DNA from: CAZOOM01 sp964460795
GTDB lineage: Bacteria > Omnitrophota > Omnitrophia > Omnitrophales > Aquincolibacteriaceae
Direction of reading: 5' to 3'
NCBI GenBank assembly: GCA_964460795.1
Contig: CAYWRU010000020.1
Location: forward strand, 1 to 46,630
DNA length: 46,630 nucleotides
The notes beneath the pieces are model-generated. The model saw nothing but the letters and a program-made list of their open reading frames with translations, did no database searches and was not told the DNA's origin. Positions 16,491 through 24,932 of the stretch are shown here, in pieces; the stretch's first letter is position 1; each line of letters starts with the position of its first letter. The position numbers and the translations under genes were made by a program.

Positions 16491-18180
16491 AACCCAAAAT
16501 CATCATTTGAGCCTTCTTTTGGCACTCAGCGGTATATTTGGATTTTGTTTAGGCATGACTCGATTTGCGTGCTGGCAGGCAGCCGTTGAGGGAGCGCAAG
16601 TGCTGGCGGGGATCGTCCATTATCCTGTTACGAATCCTTTTTATATTTATCAGATCAAGGCATGGACTCTTCTTCATCAACTTCCGGCCCTGGGGCTTCA
16701 CGTCGGGATGACGGAGCAAAATCTCTCTATTTTTCTGTGCGGCATTACCGGACTTTTGGCATTTCAAGCCCTGTCGCTCAGTGTCTACATTTTTTGCCGA
16801 AATATTTGGCTTAGCTTGGTTTTTTCCTGGTTTATTTTTTCTACGGAAGTTTACGCCTTTGGAGTCAATTATCAAATTCCGTTCTTGGGCGGGACCGGAA
16901 CCTACGGACAAATTGGTTTTTCTTTTCTCTTTTTTGCAATCGCCATGCTGGGCATTGGACGAATTCGTTTCGGGGCGTTTTGTCTTGGACTTTGTCCCGC
17001 GGTGCATGCGGGGCTGGGGATTTTGGGAATTTTGACCGTTCTTCTTGCTGGTACTTCAGAATGGAAAGAAAACGAATCTTTTCGAAAGTATTTTTTTCCG
17101 TTCCTTGGAATTGGACTTATGCTTTGTCTCATCAGTTTTGCGTGGCAATGGCCCCTCATGCATTCCATCCCCAGCTCAGACCCTGTTCTGGCAAGGCGAT
17201 GTTTGGAAGCCTTTGTTAAGATTTGGGACGGTCATCGTCAGCCGATCCCCTTAAGATCCATGGGGGTGGCCATCAATGGAACAGTGCTTGTCTTATCCTC
17301 TTTTCTTTTAAAGAGCTGCCGAAAAGATTTTGAGCCTGCCGTGAGTTTAATGCTTCGGATTTATCAAGCTGCGGCGGTGCTCTCTCTGATTTTCAGTGCC
17401 ATCTCCCGTCTGCCGATCGCGTGGATTCCTTCCTGGTTTTTGACACTGATGGCTCCGCGGCTTTTAAATGTGGCCATCTTTGGATTTCCCGGATTTTTAA
17501 TTGGAATTTGGATCCGCTACCAAGAGAAGCCTTGGACTCCTTTACTTGCCTTGTGGGTGCTTTTGCTTCCGGATGAGAAAATCGCACTGCTTTTTTTTGT
17601 TCTCTTGGCCGGGCTTCACTTGGCGAGAAGGAAAGAGATTGATTGGAGGCTTTTTCAAAAAAATAAATTTTGGGTCGCTGGAATCACCACTGTTTTTATC
17701 CTATTCGGAGTTTTTTTGAGGTCGGGCGTCATGAAAGTATTTCATGTGCAGTCGGTCCGGGAGGAATGGGCCAATTGGCGGACCGATCCATTTTTCAAAA
17801 GAGTTTCGCAGGGGCAAGGGCTTCTTCTCTTGAGTTCTGATTTAGGCATGAAGCAGTTGGTCACCCGCCGGCCTGTGCTTCTTGATATGGCGGCTCTCGA
17901 TGCCCTTGCTTACGCGCCCGAAGCAGGGCCGGAGATGTTCCGCATTATGAAAGAGGTTTATGGAGTAGATTTATTTCTCCGTCCCAAGGGTGTTGATGGA
18001 ACCCGGTCGCTTCCCGACGAAATGATCCGTGAGGTCTGGGCGAATCGCGGCCTTGAAGAATGGAAGAAAATCCGTCATGATTTTGGCGTGACTCAAGTTT
18101 TGGCATCGAAAATTACAACAACGCAACTTCCAAAAATTGGTTTTAACGATGAGTACGACCTCTATGAAATCCCCGAATAA
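16474..18180 (+). CDS. Polytopic membrane protein (tandem paralogue of the preceding one)
   Basis: A 568-residue protein with ~10 hydrophobic helices and a soluble C-terminus, colinear with the preceding membrane protein: FYIYQIKAWTLLHQLPALGL is almost identical, and both have SFAWQWPL or SYAWQWPL, HRQPI/HRQPV, a TRRPVL block and a final YDLYEIPE/YDLYDIPE. ATG 16474 lies inside the end of the previous gene and gives a 17-base overlap. The same arrangement is repeated at its own end with the SGNH gene. No enzyme family is recognised beyond a likely glycan or envelope role from context. Confidence 0.68.
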   Translation: MISLNKTQNHHLSLLLALSGIFGFCLGMTRFACWQAAVEGAQVLAGIVHYPVTNPFYIYQIKAWTLLHQLPALGLHVGMTEQNLSIFLCGITGLLAFQALSLSVYIFCRNIWLSLVFSWFIFSTEVYAFGVNYQIPFLGGTGTYGQIGFSFLFFAIAMLGIGRIRFGAFCLGLCPAVHAGLGILGILTVLLAGTSEWKENESFRKYFFPFLGIGLMLCLISFAWQWPLMHSIPSSDPVLARRCLEAFVKIWDGHRQPIPLRSMGVAINGTVLVLSSFLLKSCRKDFEPAVSLMLRIYQAAAVLSLIFSAISRLPIAWIPSWFLTLMAPRLLNVAIFGFPGFLIGIWIRYQEKPWTPLLALWVLLLPDEKIALLFFVLLAGLHLARRKEIDWRLFQKNKFWVAGITTVFILFGVFLRSGVMKVFHVQSVREEWANWRTDPFFKRVSQGQGLLLLSSDLGMKQLVTRRPVLLDMAALDALAYAPEAGPEMFRIMKEVYGVDLFLRPKGVDGTRSLPDEMIREVWANRGLEEWKKIRHDFGVTQVLASKITTTQLPKIGFNDEYDLYEIPE

Positions 18181-19447
18181 GCGGCTGCCGAGGAGGTGGC
18201 GCATTCTGTTTTCGCTGGGGATGGCCCTGTTGATTTATGCGGTCTGTGAGGCGACCTCCTTTTCGATTCTTTTTTTTCATTTTGGCAGGCCGGATATTCT
18301 TCGATTTCTTCATGACCGGCAGTCGGGAGGGGTTCTCCCGGATGCGGAGCCGGATTTCTATAAGCCCATTGCAACGTTTGCCAAAGAGGAAATGATCCAT
18401 CCCTATTTTGGATACGTGCGGCATCAAGCAACACCGCAGGATCTCTGGGGGTTTGGAAATACATTGTCACCCCTCCAAAAGAAGGGAGAAAACCGGCTCA
18501 TCGTGGCTTTGATGGGAGGATCGCTGGCTGAAGAACTATTTCATCAGGCACTTCCGGATTTGATCGAACCGCTGCGCCGGCATCCCTCCTTTCAGCATAA
18601 AGAAATTGTTCCGATCAATTTGGCGATGGGTGGATATAAACAGCCCCAGCAGATGATGGTCCTCAATTATTTATTGGCGTCCGGGGCTGAATTTGATGTG
18701 GTGATGAATCTCGACGGATTTAACGAGCTGACTATGCCGGTCACCGAAAATTTAAAGGGGAAGGTGTCCATGACTTTTCCCCGCAGCTGGAGAATTCGGA
18801 TCAATCCCCTGGAGCCATGGGCGGTCGAACCGATTCTCCTCATGAAGTTGACACGAAAGGTGAGAGAGCATATGCAGCTTTTATTTCTAAAATTTCCCCT
18901 GACACACAGCTATACCGCACTAGCCTTATGGATTTTTTCCGATGATTTGCTTTATCGGATTTTTTATCACTACCAGATGCAGTATTTCCGCGTCCTGCCC
19001 GATCAGGCTCTTGAGGCTATTGGGCCCTTTCAGTCTTTTGAGACCGAAGATGAAACGTACCGCTTTCTTGCTGATTTTTGGAAAACATCATCGATGAATA
19101 TGGCGGCCTTGAGCCAGGCCCATCACTTTTCCTATCTGCATTTCCTGCAGCCGAATCTCCGGCTGGATCATTCCAAGCCGTGGAGTTCTCTTGAACAAAA
19201 ATTTCGGGAATCGGTTTCACCTTATACTGAATCTGTGCAGAGTGGCTACCCCTATTTACAGGTCCGGGGAAGGGAATTATCTGAGGCAGGAGTTTCTTTT
19301 TTTGATACGACTCAGCTTTTTCAGGGGGTTTCGGATACTCTGTATTCCGATGATTGCTGCCACTTAAATAATCAGGGATATAAGATCCTTGCCCGTGAGA
19401 TGGGCCGCAGGGCGGTGGAAAATCACGCAAGAAATGTGAATCTATGA
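18164..19447 (+). CDS. Membrane-anchored SGNH-hydrolase-like protein
   Basis: A 427-residue protein with one N-terminal helix (residues ~13-38) and a large extracytoplasmic domain. It carries the SGNH blocks: GGS with Ser120, a conserved-type Gly in MGGY (~157), DGFNE (184-188, for GxND), and DCCH near the C-terminus (Asp397, His400) as the DxxH block. SGNH proteins de-esterify or O-acetylate glycans and lipids; in a glycan operon it could edit acyl groups on the polymer. The start ATG 18164 overlaps the previous gene and fits the tandem junction pattern. It ends in an ATGA overlap with the peptidase/GNAT gene. Confidence 0.7.
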   Translation: MKSPNKRLPRRWRILFSLGMALLIYAVCEATSFSILFFHFGRPDILRFLHDRQSGGVLPDAEPDFYKPIATFAKEEMIHPYFGYVRHQATPQDLWGFGNTLSPLQKKGENRLIVALMGGSLAEELFHQALPDLIEPLRRHPSFQHKEIVPINLAMGGYKQPQQMMVLNYLLASGAEFDVVMNLDGFNELTMPVTENLKGKVSMTFPRSWRIRINPLEPWAVEPILLMKLTRKVREHMQLLFLKFPLTHSYTALALWIFSDDLLYRIFYHYQMQYFRVLPDQALEAIGPFQSFETEDETYRFLADFWKTSSMNMAALSQAHHFSYLHFLQPNLRLDHSKPWSSLEQKFRESVSPYTESVQSGYPYLQVRGRELSEAGVSFFDTTQLFQGVSDTLYSDDCCHLNNQGYKILAREMGRRAVENHARNVNL

Positions 19448-20259
19448 AATTTAAAAGCCCTTTGGATTATCTTGAAGTGAAAGGTTTCTGCATGGAGCCG
19501 CAGATTCTTTTCGGAGACCGGCTGGTGCTGGATTCAAGGCCGGATTCTTATCGTCCCGGCGATATTTTAGTTTATCAGTCATCGACCCGGACGGAGCCCA
19601 TGGCCCACCGTTTGGTGCGAAAAATCTCCGAGCAAGAATATCTGATTTCAGAAGACAGGGATCCGATTCGTCAAGAGATTATAAAAAAGGAACAAATCTT
19701 GGGCCGCGTTCTTTCCATTGTCCGAGGAGATAAGGTTTTTTCTGCCGGAGCCTGCTCATGGATGCATGGGGTCAGAAAACCCTTTGTGCTTTTTTATTCC
19801 TATTTAAAAAATCCAGCGGCAAAATTTTTTCAGCCTGTTCTTCAAATGATCCAAAGCATTCCTGCTTATAAAGTGTTTGTAAGAAAAATCTGGGCGCCTC
19901 AATTTGCCATGGTCCGGGTCCGGGATGGGTTGGATCGTATCCTGGCCTTAATAGGGGGGCGTTATGCGGGACATCTCGATTATTCAATTTTCACAGTGGA
20001 TGGAGCAGAAACTATTTGGGTTTCAAATATCCATGTTCGGATCCGCTACCGCGGAATCGGACTTGCTTCCAGGCTGTTTTTTGCTCTGAGTTCTCAGGCA
20101 GGCGTCCGGGCTTATGCCTTAGCCTGCCAGACTTCTCTCATCCCATTCTATAAAAAACTGGGCTTTGGCGTCCGGGATGAAAGTACTCCGGATTATACTT
20201 TTTGGTTGAACAAAGGATATTTGAAACCCGGTAATCATTTATTGGAAAAATCAGTCTGA
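19444..20259 (+). CDS. S26/S24-type peptidase-like domain fused to GNAT acetyltransferase
   Basis: A 271-residue two-domain protein. Residues 10-95 resemble an S26B signal-peptidase core: GFCMEP (14-19), GDRLVL, RPGDILVY, AHRLVRKI with His55 as the likely general base, and LGRVLSI. In the family the nucleophile is Ser in GxSMxP; here it is Cys16. Residues ~150-260 form a GNAT N-acetyltransferase domain with the acetyl-CoA loop RYRGIGLASR and FYKKLGF. It stands at the junction of the glycan and peptide-modification genes and is followed after 22 bases by a PqqD-like gene. It may cleave the leader and acetylate the new N-terminus of a peptide; this is inference. Confidence 0.72.
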   Translation: MKFKSPLDYLEVKGFCMEPQILFGDRLVLDSRPDSYRPGDILVYQSSTRTEPMAHRLVRKISEQEYLISEDRDPIRQEIIKKEQILGRVLSIVRGDKVFSAGACSWMHGVRKPFVLFYSYLKNPAAKFFQPVLQMIQSIPAYKVFVRKIWAPQFAMVRVRDGLDRILALIGGRYAGHLDYSIFTVDGAETIWVSNIHVRIRYRGIGLASRLFFALSSQAGVRAYALACQTSLIPFYKKLGFGVRDESTPDYTFWLNKGYLKPGNHLLEKSV

Positions 20260-20281
20260 TCTGTTACCATAAATTGTCATT

Positions 20282-20581
20282 ATGAATCATAAGATTTTCT
20301 CTCCAAACCCTGATTTCGTGGGCCGCGACATTGCGGATGAGTTTATCCTAGTCCCTATTCGTCAGCATCTTCGAACCTCCAACAGCATCTACGTTCTGAA
20401 TCAAACCGGCGCCAGTTTTTGGCGGTCTTTGGACGGCAAGCGCTCCGTATCGCAGGTGATCCGCATGCTTTCTGAAGAATTCGAAACCTCGGAAGCTCAA
20501 CTGGCCCAGGATTTGGAACCTCTGATTCAGGATCTCATTTCCATTCAGGCTTTGAGCGAATCGTCCTTTGCAAACACTTAG
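20282..20581 (+). CDS. PqqD-like peptide recognition protein (RRE), copy 1
   Basis: A 99-residue PqqD-family protein. The pattern fits a winged-helix RiPP recognition element: DEFILVPI, SIYVLNQTGASFW, LDGKRSVSQVIRML, then an amphipathic helix with FETSEAQLAQDLEPLI. PqqD domains bind RiPP leader peptides and present them to modifying enzymes, most often radical SAM/SPASM proteins. It overlaps the arginase-like gene by 14 bases, so the two are probably co-translated. It is not a PQQ gene, since no PqqA, PqqC or PqqE set is present. Confidence 0.8.
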   Translation: MNHKIFSPNPDFVGRDIADEFILVPIRQHLRTSNSIYVLNQTGASFWRSLDGKRSVSQVIRMLSEEFETSEAQLAQDLEPLIQDLISIQALSESSFANT

Positions 20582-22130
20582 TTCTTTACCGAACTCTCCG
20601 GAAAAAACGCCTCTTGAGCCGCCTCAGGTGCTTCTCATGGAGGACCATGACGACGCTTACCGGGCCTGGAAAGCAGCGGGCTTGAAAGGACGCACGCTCC
20701 TTCATCTGGATGCGCATATTGATTTCAAATGGATTCTTCCTGATCCCGATTCTCTTTTAAAAGAAAAATCACTCAAGCATATTCAGGCCAAACTTCACGA
20801 GCAGCCCTTTTGGAATCTGGAAGGGCCCAAGTGCGAAGACCGCGTTCACCTCGGCAATTACATTCATCAGGCCATCCGCGAAGAAATCATTTCCGAATTC
20901 ATCTGGATTTATCCCGAAGATCCCGATCAGGGAGCCCAGGCGCGGGCGGTCCAAAAGATTCTCGAACAAATCGCACTTCCCATGCCCCGGCAGTTCCATT
21001 TAAAGGAAATTAAACCCGGGCTTTTTTCCGGAATTTTCTGCGGCATTCCTTTCACGGCCGCTCCGTGGTCTCATTTAGAGCATCTGACGCCGAGCGGGAA
21101 AGCGCTTCTGAATATTGATCTGGATTTCTGCATCATTTCCTCGCTGCACGGTCCTCACTATCCTTTCGGAAATTTATCCCGGCCCGGCTTTTGGCTGACT
21201 CCTGAAAATCTCGTCAGAAAAATTTCGGCCATGAAGCTGAATCCGGAACTGACTACCCTGGCTTATTCGGTGGAAGAGGGCTATACGCCCCTGGCTTTAA
21301 AATTTCTGGGGAAAGAGCTCGGCGCCCGTTTATCGGGAAGCCTTTCAGAGAAACGGTCCGAAGCCTATGCGCTTCTGAAAAAGTACTATTCTGCGGGCTC
21401 CGAAAGCAGAGAAGAAACCGTCGATCAGCTCCGAAAGTTTTCCGATGATGAGCTTTCGGCCGAGGGGCTTTTTTGTCTGACAGAGCATGCGATGGAACGG
21501 GAAGAGTGGGATCAGGCCCGGGCCTTATTTGAGCGCGCCATTCATCGGGATCCGTCCTACCGATCCGCCTACAATCATCCCGGCCCCATTTTGTGGGATT
21601 TGAAAAGATGGGATGAGGCCGAAGCATCTTATAGCCGGATGAAAAAACTTGATCCGGATCATCCGGATGTCCGTCTTTTCGAAGTCAAAAAGCAAGTCCG
21701 GAAAAAAAACTGGGATGAAGTCATTTGGTTCGGAAAGAAACTGATGTCTGAAAATCAGAATGAACTCGAACTCCGCTTTTATACGGCCGGCGCGTACTTT
21801 CATCTCAAAAGATATTCCGAAGCCTGGAGCCTGCTGAATTCCGAGCAGGAACACGACTTTAAAGATCTCCGGTATCTCGATTATTGCTGGCTGAAAGTTC
21901 AAACCGCTGAGAAACTTCATGATACGGAATCCGCGCTCGCAGGCTGTCATCAGTTAAGTCACTGGATGCCTCAAAACGCTTTTCTTCATTGGAAGATGGC
22001 GCTTCTGTATGTCCGGAAACAAAACGCTTATAAAATGCGCAAGCATCTGGCAAAGGCTTTTAAATATTGGGCGCTGGGATTCGGAAAGCCGCTTGCGAAA
22101 TCCCGGGCCCGCAAAAGGATCTTCCAATGA
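20568..22130 (+). CDS. UPF0489 (peptide-arginase family) domain with TPR C-terminus
   Basis: A 520-residue protein. Residues ~20-250 match UPF0489, an arginase-like fold: EDHDDAY (25-31), HLDAHID (46-52), NIDLDF (182-187) and SVEEGYT (234-240). These supply the His/Asp ligands of a binuclear metal centre. Peptide arginases of this family (OspR-type) convert Arg to ornithine in RiPP precursors. Residues ~280-500 hold tetratricopeptide-like repeats, which could bind partners. It lies between two PqqD genes, and the candidate precursor has adjacent arginines in its core, so arginine-to-ornithine conversion is a reasonable proposal but untested. The start is TTG 20568, since no ATG precedes the metal motif. 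It ends in ATGA overlap. Confidence 0.75.
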   Translation: MQTLSSLPNSPEKTPLEPPQVLLMEDHDDAYRAWKAAGLKGRTLLHLDAHIDFKWILPDPDSLLKEKSLKHIQAKLHEQPFWNLEGPKCEDRVHLGNYIHQAIREEIISEFIWIYPEDPDQGAQARAVQKILEQIALPMPRQFHLKEIKPGLFSGIFCGIPFTAAPWSHLEHLTPSGKALLNIDLDFCIISSLHGPHYPFGNLSRPGFWLTPENLVRKISAMKLNPELTTLAYSVEEGYTPLALKFLGKELGARLSGSLSEKRSEAYALLKKYYSAGSESREETVDQLRKFSDDELSAEGLFCLTEHAMEREEWDQARALFERAIHRDPSYRSAYNHPGPILWDLKRWDEAEASYSRMKKLDPDHPDVRLFEVKKQVRKKNWDEVIWFGKKLMSENQNELELRFYTAGAYFHLKRYSEAWSLLNSEQEHDFKDLRYLDYCWLKVQTAEKLHDTESALAGCHQLSHWMPQNAFLHWKMALLYVRKQNAYKMRKHLAKAFKYWALGFGKPLAKSRARKRIFQ

Positions 22131-22444
22131 TTTTTCAAAAGAAGACGGAATCCTCCGAGTGTTTTGAGCGAAGACCGGAGATTCCTTGGAAGGCTTTAGA
22201 GGACCGCGTGGTGATTCTTGACCGCTTGGAAGGGGAACTGCTTCATTTGAATGATTTGGGCGCCCGGATTTGGCAGGAACTCTCTCCGGGAAAAAGGCTG
22301 CGCGATCTGGCCAGTCTTCTTCAGGAGGATTTCGAGGCGCCTCTCGAGGTGATGGAGAAAGATATTTGCCGTTTTGTGGCTCAGCTTGAAAAAATGGAAC
22401 TGGTGCGAAAGTGCGGCCCTTATGATCGAAAGCGGAATTTTTAA
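22127..22444 (+). CDS. PqqD-like peptide recognition protein (RRE), copy 2
   Basis: A 105-residue PqqD-family protein with DRVVILDRLEGELLHLND, LGARIWQEL and a RLRDLASLLQEDF segment, the same build as copy 1 but clearly diverged. The ATG at 22127 overlaps the previous TGA; the longer open frame from 22067 is inside the TPR gene. It overlaps the following radical SAM gene by 23 bases, implying a dedicated leader-binding partner for that enzyme. Two separate PqqDs suggest more than one enzyme-leader pairing in this locus. Confidence 0.8.
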   Translation: MIFQKKTESSECFERRPEIPWKALEDRVVILDRLEGELLHLNDLGARIWQELSPGKRLRDLASLLQEDFEAPLEVMEKDICRFVAQLEKMELVRKCGPYDRKRNF

Positions 22445-23369
22445 AACGCCCCGGGAACGCTACCCGCTTTTTTGTCAGTGGGAACTGACTTGCCGATGCA
22501 ATCTCCGCTGCGTCATGTGTTACACCGACTGTTTTAATACGGCTGAAAAAGTGAAACAGGAGCTCTCTACGGCGGAAATTTTTCGCATCATGGATGAACT
22601 CAAGGAGGCGGGATGCTCTGAGCTTTGTCTGACCGGGGGAGAACCGCTGGCCCGGTCTGATTTTTTTGAAATCTATGAACGCGCGATCCGCAGCGGATTT
22701 TTAGTCACGGTTTTTACCAATGCTACTTTAATCACGGAAGCGGCTGCGGACCGTTTCAAGGAATTTCCGCCGAGCCGAATCGAAATCAGCATGCACGGGA
22801 TGACGCCCGGGGTTTTTGATCAAGTCACGCAGGGCGAAGGCTCTTTTCAAAAATGCATACGGGCCATTGACCTCTTGAATGAACGGAATATTCCTGTGGT
22901 GATCAAGACGGTCGCCATGACGCTGAATCAGGAAGAAGTGCTGGCCATCAAAAAGTTTGCCGAAAGCCGACCGAATACGCGCTACAAGATGAATGTCTAC
23001 ATGCAGCCGACCTTAGAAGGGGACCGAGCCCCGTCCCAATATGAACTCAGCGATCCGGAAGTGGACCGGATTTTTCAATCCGATCCGGATTTAGCGTCCG
23101 AAATCTGCGAATCGCGCTGCGGCACCGGAGGCTGTCAAGGCGGCAAACTCAAATGTCATATTGACGCCTACGGCCAGCTGCAGCTGTGCTCCGGAAACCG
23201 GCGTCAAAGTTATGATCTCAGGAACGGCTCTTTTCAGAAAGGGTTTTATAATTTTCTTCCGCATTTTCCCTGCCCAAGGAAAAAAGTACTCTCATCACCC
23301 CCGGGAGTAATGGAAAACGGTACTTGTTCCATGTCGCCCCCGAATGAATTTGTCGGGGGCCCATCATAA
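22422..23369 (+). CDS. Radical SAM/SPASM-type RiPP maturase 1, SPASM domain truncated
   Basis: A 315-residue radical SAM protein. The cluster motif is CNLRCVMC (Cys26, 30, 33), followed by LTGGEPLARSDF, the SAM-binding GGE segment, and SMHGM. The SPASM part starts (CESRCGTGGC, then DAYGQLQLC) but the usual closing CxxCxxxxxC is absent. Instead, from ~23278 the frame enters palindromic sequence and ends at 23369, at the edge of a GIY-YIG remnant. It is therefore probably truncated by an insertion and may lack one auxiliary 4Fe-4S cluster. ATG 22422 is chosen because it gives the normal short N-terminus. Related to the two complete copies downstream. Confidence 0.8.
   Translation: MIESGIFKTPRERYPLFCQWELTCRCNLRCVMCYTDCFNTAEKVKQELSTAEIFRIMDELKEAGCSELCLTGGEPLARSDFFEIYERAIRSGFLVTVFTNATLITEAAADRFKEFPPSRIEISMHGMTPGVFDQVTQGEGSFQKCIRAIDLLNERNIPVVIKTVAMTLNQEEVLAIKKFAESRPNTRYKMNVYMQPTLEGDRAPSQYELSDPEVDRIFQSDPDLASEICESRCGTGGCQGGKLKCHIDAYGQLQLCSGNRRQSYDLRNGSFQKGFYNFLPHFPCPRKKVLSSPPGVMENGTCSMSPPNEFVGGPS
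23278..23359. repeat. Palindromic repeats at the left edge of the GIY-YIG insertion
   Basis: GGAAAAAAGTAC (23278-23289) pairs with GTACTTGTTCC (23320-23330). A second hairpin, CCCCCGA (23337-23343) with TCGGGGG (23353-23359), follows at once. Together they form the replaced C-terminus of radical SAM 1 and lead directly into the nuclease frame. Confidence 0.7.
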
Positions 23370-23791
23370 ACCAATATTATGTTTATATTCTTTCGAATCA
23401 GCCCAATGGAACTCTTTATATCGGAGTAACCAATGATTTGCTGCGACGCATTTACGAACACAAACAAAAGAAGATCAAGGGATTTACTGAGAAATATAAT
23501 TTAACCCAACTGATTTATTTTGAGAGCACAGCAGATATCCAGAGTGCCATCCAGCGAGAAAAACAGCTAAAGAAATGGAATCGAGCTTGGAAGATTCGTT
23601 TGATCAAAAAAAATAATCCTGAGTGGAAGGATTTGTACCCTCAGCTTGCTGGATCCCCGATCCGCCATAAAACGCGGCGAGATTCGTCCACAAAGCGTTT
23701 TGGGACGGATTCCGCCAACGCTTTGTGGCGAACAAAAACTTTCGGGGATGACAGCCGAAGAGCGGGTTGTCGGGATGTGGCTCATGCGTGA
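23366..23791 (+). pseudogene. GIY-YIG nuclease, start codon lost (ATA)
   Basis: The open frame (23348-23791) encodes a single-domain GIY-YIG endonuclease: NQYYVYILSNQPNGTLYIGV, then NDLLRRIYEHK, EKQLKKW and WKDLYPQL at the end. These small proteins usually begin M-N-(Q)-YYVY; here the codon before NQYY is ATA, and the only in-frame standard start (TTG 23438) would remove the GIY and YIG motifs. It is thus likely inactive or uses a rare start. After PQL the frame passes into palindromic repeat sequence. It sits between two radical SAM genes in the same direction and has truncated the first. The shared presence of repeats on both sides suggests a mobile unit. Confidence 0.7.
23650..23753. repeat. 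Palindromic repeat at the right edge of the GIY-YIG insertion
   Basis: The outer arms are TGGATCCCCGAT and TTTCGGGGATGACA, the same termini as the repeats at 9370-9428 and 5703-5842. Inside is a perfect 12-bp stem, CCACAAAGCGTT (23688-23699) with AACGCTTTGTGG (23717-23728). Confidence 0.85.
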
Positions 23792-24932
23792 ATCGTTTTT
23801 AGAAAAATCTTACAAAGAGTTCAGTGCCGGGGTTCACTCCCAAGCCCATTCACTCGACCGGGTCATCAAGGCTCAGATGGAAGTGACGTACCGGTGCAAC
23901 TTGCATTGTAAACATTGCTACACAGATCCTTACAACTCGCCGGCGCATTTTCCTAAAGAATTGAGTTTTTCAGAGATCACGCGGATCCTGGACGAAATGG
24001 CGGCTTATGGAATTCTGTGGCTCAATTTCACGGGCGGAGAAGTTTTTGCACGAAAAGATTTCTTAGATATTTATGATTATGCTTATGGAAAAGGATTTAT
24101 TCTAACGATCTACACGAACGGAACAGTTTTTACAGAGCCGATCCTCGAGCGGCTTAAAAAAAATCCGCCCTTTTATATTGATATTTCCTGCCACTCTGTA
24201 AATGAAGCAGCTTTTGATGATTTTACGCAAGTTAAAGGATCCTTTCAAAAATTTCTTCAAGGTCTCGCTCTATTAAAATCCAGCGGCCTTCCTTTTCGGA
24301 TGAAAACCAAGGCTATGAACTGGAATCAATACGAAATCCCTGCGATCCGAAAATTTACCGAATCCTTGGGCCTGAGCTTTGGATTTACCACGAGTCTTTC
24401 GCCCCGGCTGAATGGAGATGCTTCTTCGCTTGATCTAAGGCTTTCGCCGGAGGCCATTCGCGAACTTGAAACCCGCCAGGATATTTGGGAAACGGACTCA
24501 GAATCTTGTATTGAAAAGTCGGGGGTTCTGTCGGACAATGTTCCGAACAAGCTGTACCGGTGTTTGTGTGCGACGAATCACATTCATATCAGTGCGTGGG
24601 GGGAGCTCGGGACGTGCGTTTTTGAGTATGAATCACGAGTGTCCCTGAAGTTGCATTCACTGCCGCATGCGATTGAAAAAGTTTTCACAAAAGTCAGGGC
24701 TTTGGAATATCAGGCGGGATCGCCTTGCGGGACCTGCCGCATCTTCAGTTTTTGTGATAAAACTCCGACTCAACTGCGATGGGAAACAGGAGATCGGGAA
24801 TCGCCGTCGCCGTATCACTGCGATACAGCTTTTGGCCGCGCGCGCCGATTTTTAAGAAGTGATGTTACTCATCCATTAAATAATCAGGGGAGGGAATTTC
24901 ATGAGTCAGGCCAAAAAAAAGAAACCGTATGA
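23784..24932 (+). CDS. Radical SAM/SPASM RiPP maturase 2
   Basis: A 382-residue radical SAM protein with the cluster motif CNLHCKHC (Cys38, 42, 45), LNFTGGEVFARKDF, and a full SPASM C-terminus: Cys residues in RCLCAT, a GELGTCVFEY segment, and CGTCRIFSFC followed by a last Cys in YHCDTAF. SPASM enzymes carry two further 4Fe-4S clusters and form thioether or C-C crosslinks in RiPPs. Its 3' end overlaps the candidate precursor by 32 bases, the strongest sign that the two work together. The start is uncertain (ATG 23775 or 23784); the frame upstream lies in repeat sequence. Confidence 0.83.
   Translation: MRESFLEKSYKEFSAGVHSQAHSLDRVIKAQMEVTYRCNLHCKHCYTDPYNSPAHFPKELSFSEITRILDEMAAYGILWLNFTGGEVFARKDFLDIYDYAYGKGFILTIYTNGTVFTEPILERLKKNPPFYIDISCHSVNEAAFDDFTQVKGSFQKFLQGLALLKSSGLPFRMKTKAMNWNQYEIPAIRKFTESLGLSFGFTTSLSPRLNGDASSLDLRLSPEAIRELETRQDIWETDSESCIEKSGVLSDNVPNKLYRCLCATNHIHISAWGELGTCVFEYESRVSLKLHSLPHAIEKVFTKVRALEYQAGSPCGTCRIFSFCDKTPTQLRWETGDRESPSPYHCDTAFGRARRFLRSDVTHPLNNQGREFHESGQKKETV

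Noticed and set aside
20282..23369. PQQ biosynthesis
   Set aside because: PqqD and radical SAM proteins are present, but there is no PqqA with Glu/Tyr spacing, no PqqC or PqqB, and there are two PqqDs and three radical SAM enzymes.
23438..23791. GIY-YIG protein starting at TTG 23438
   Set aside because: That start removes both the GIY and YIG motifs, so it cannot give a working enzyme; a lost ATG at 23366 explains the frame better.
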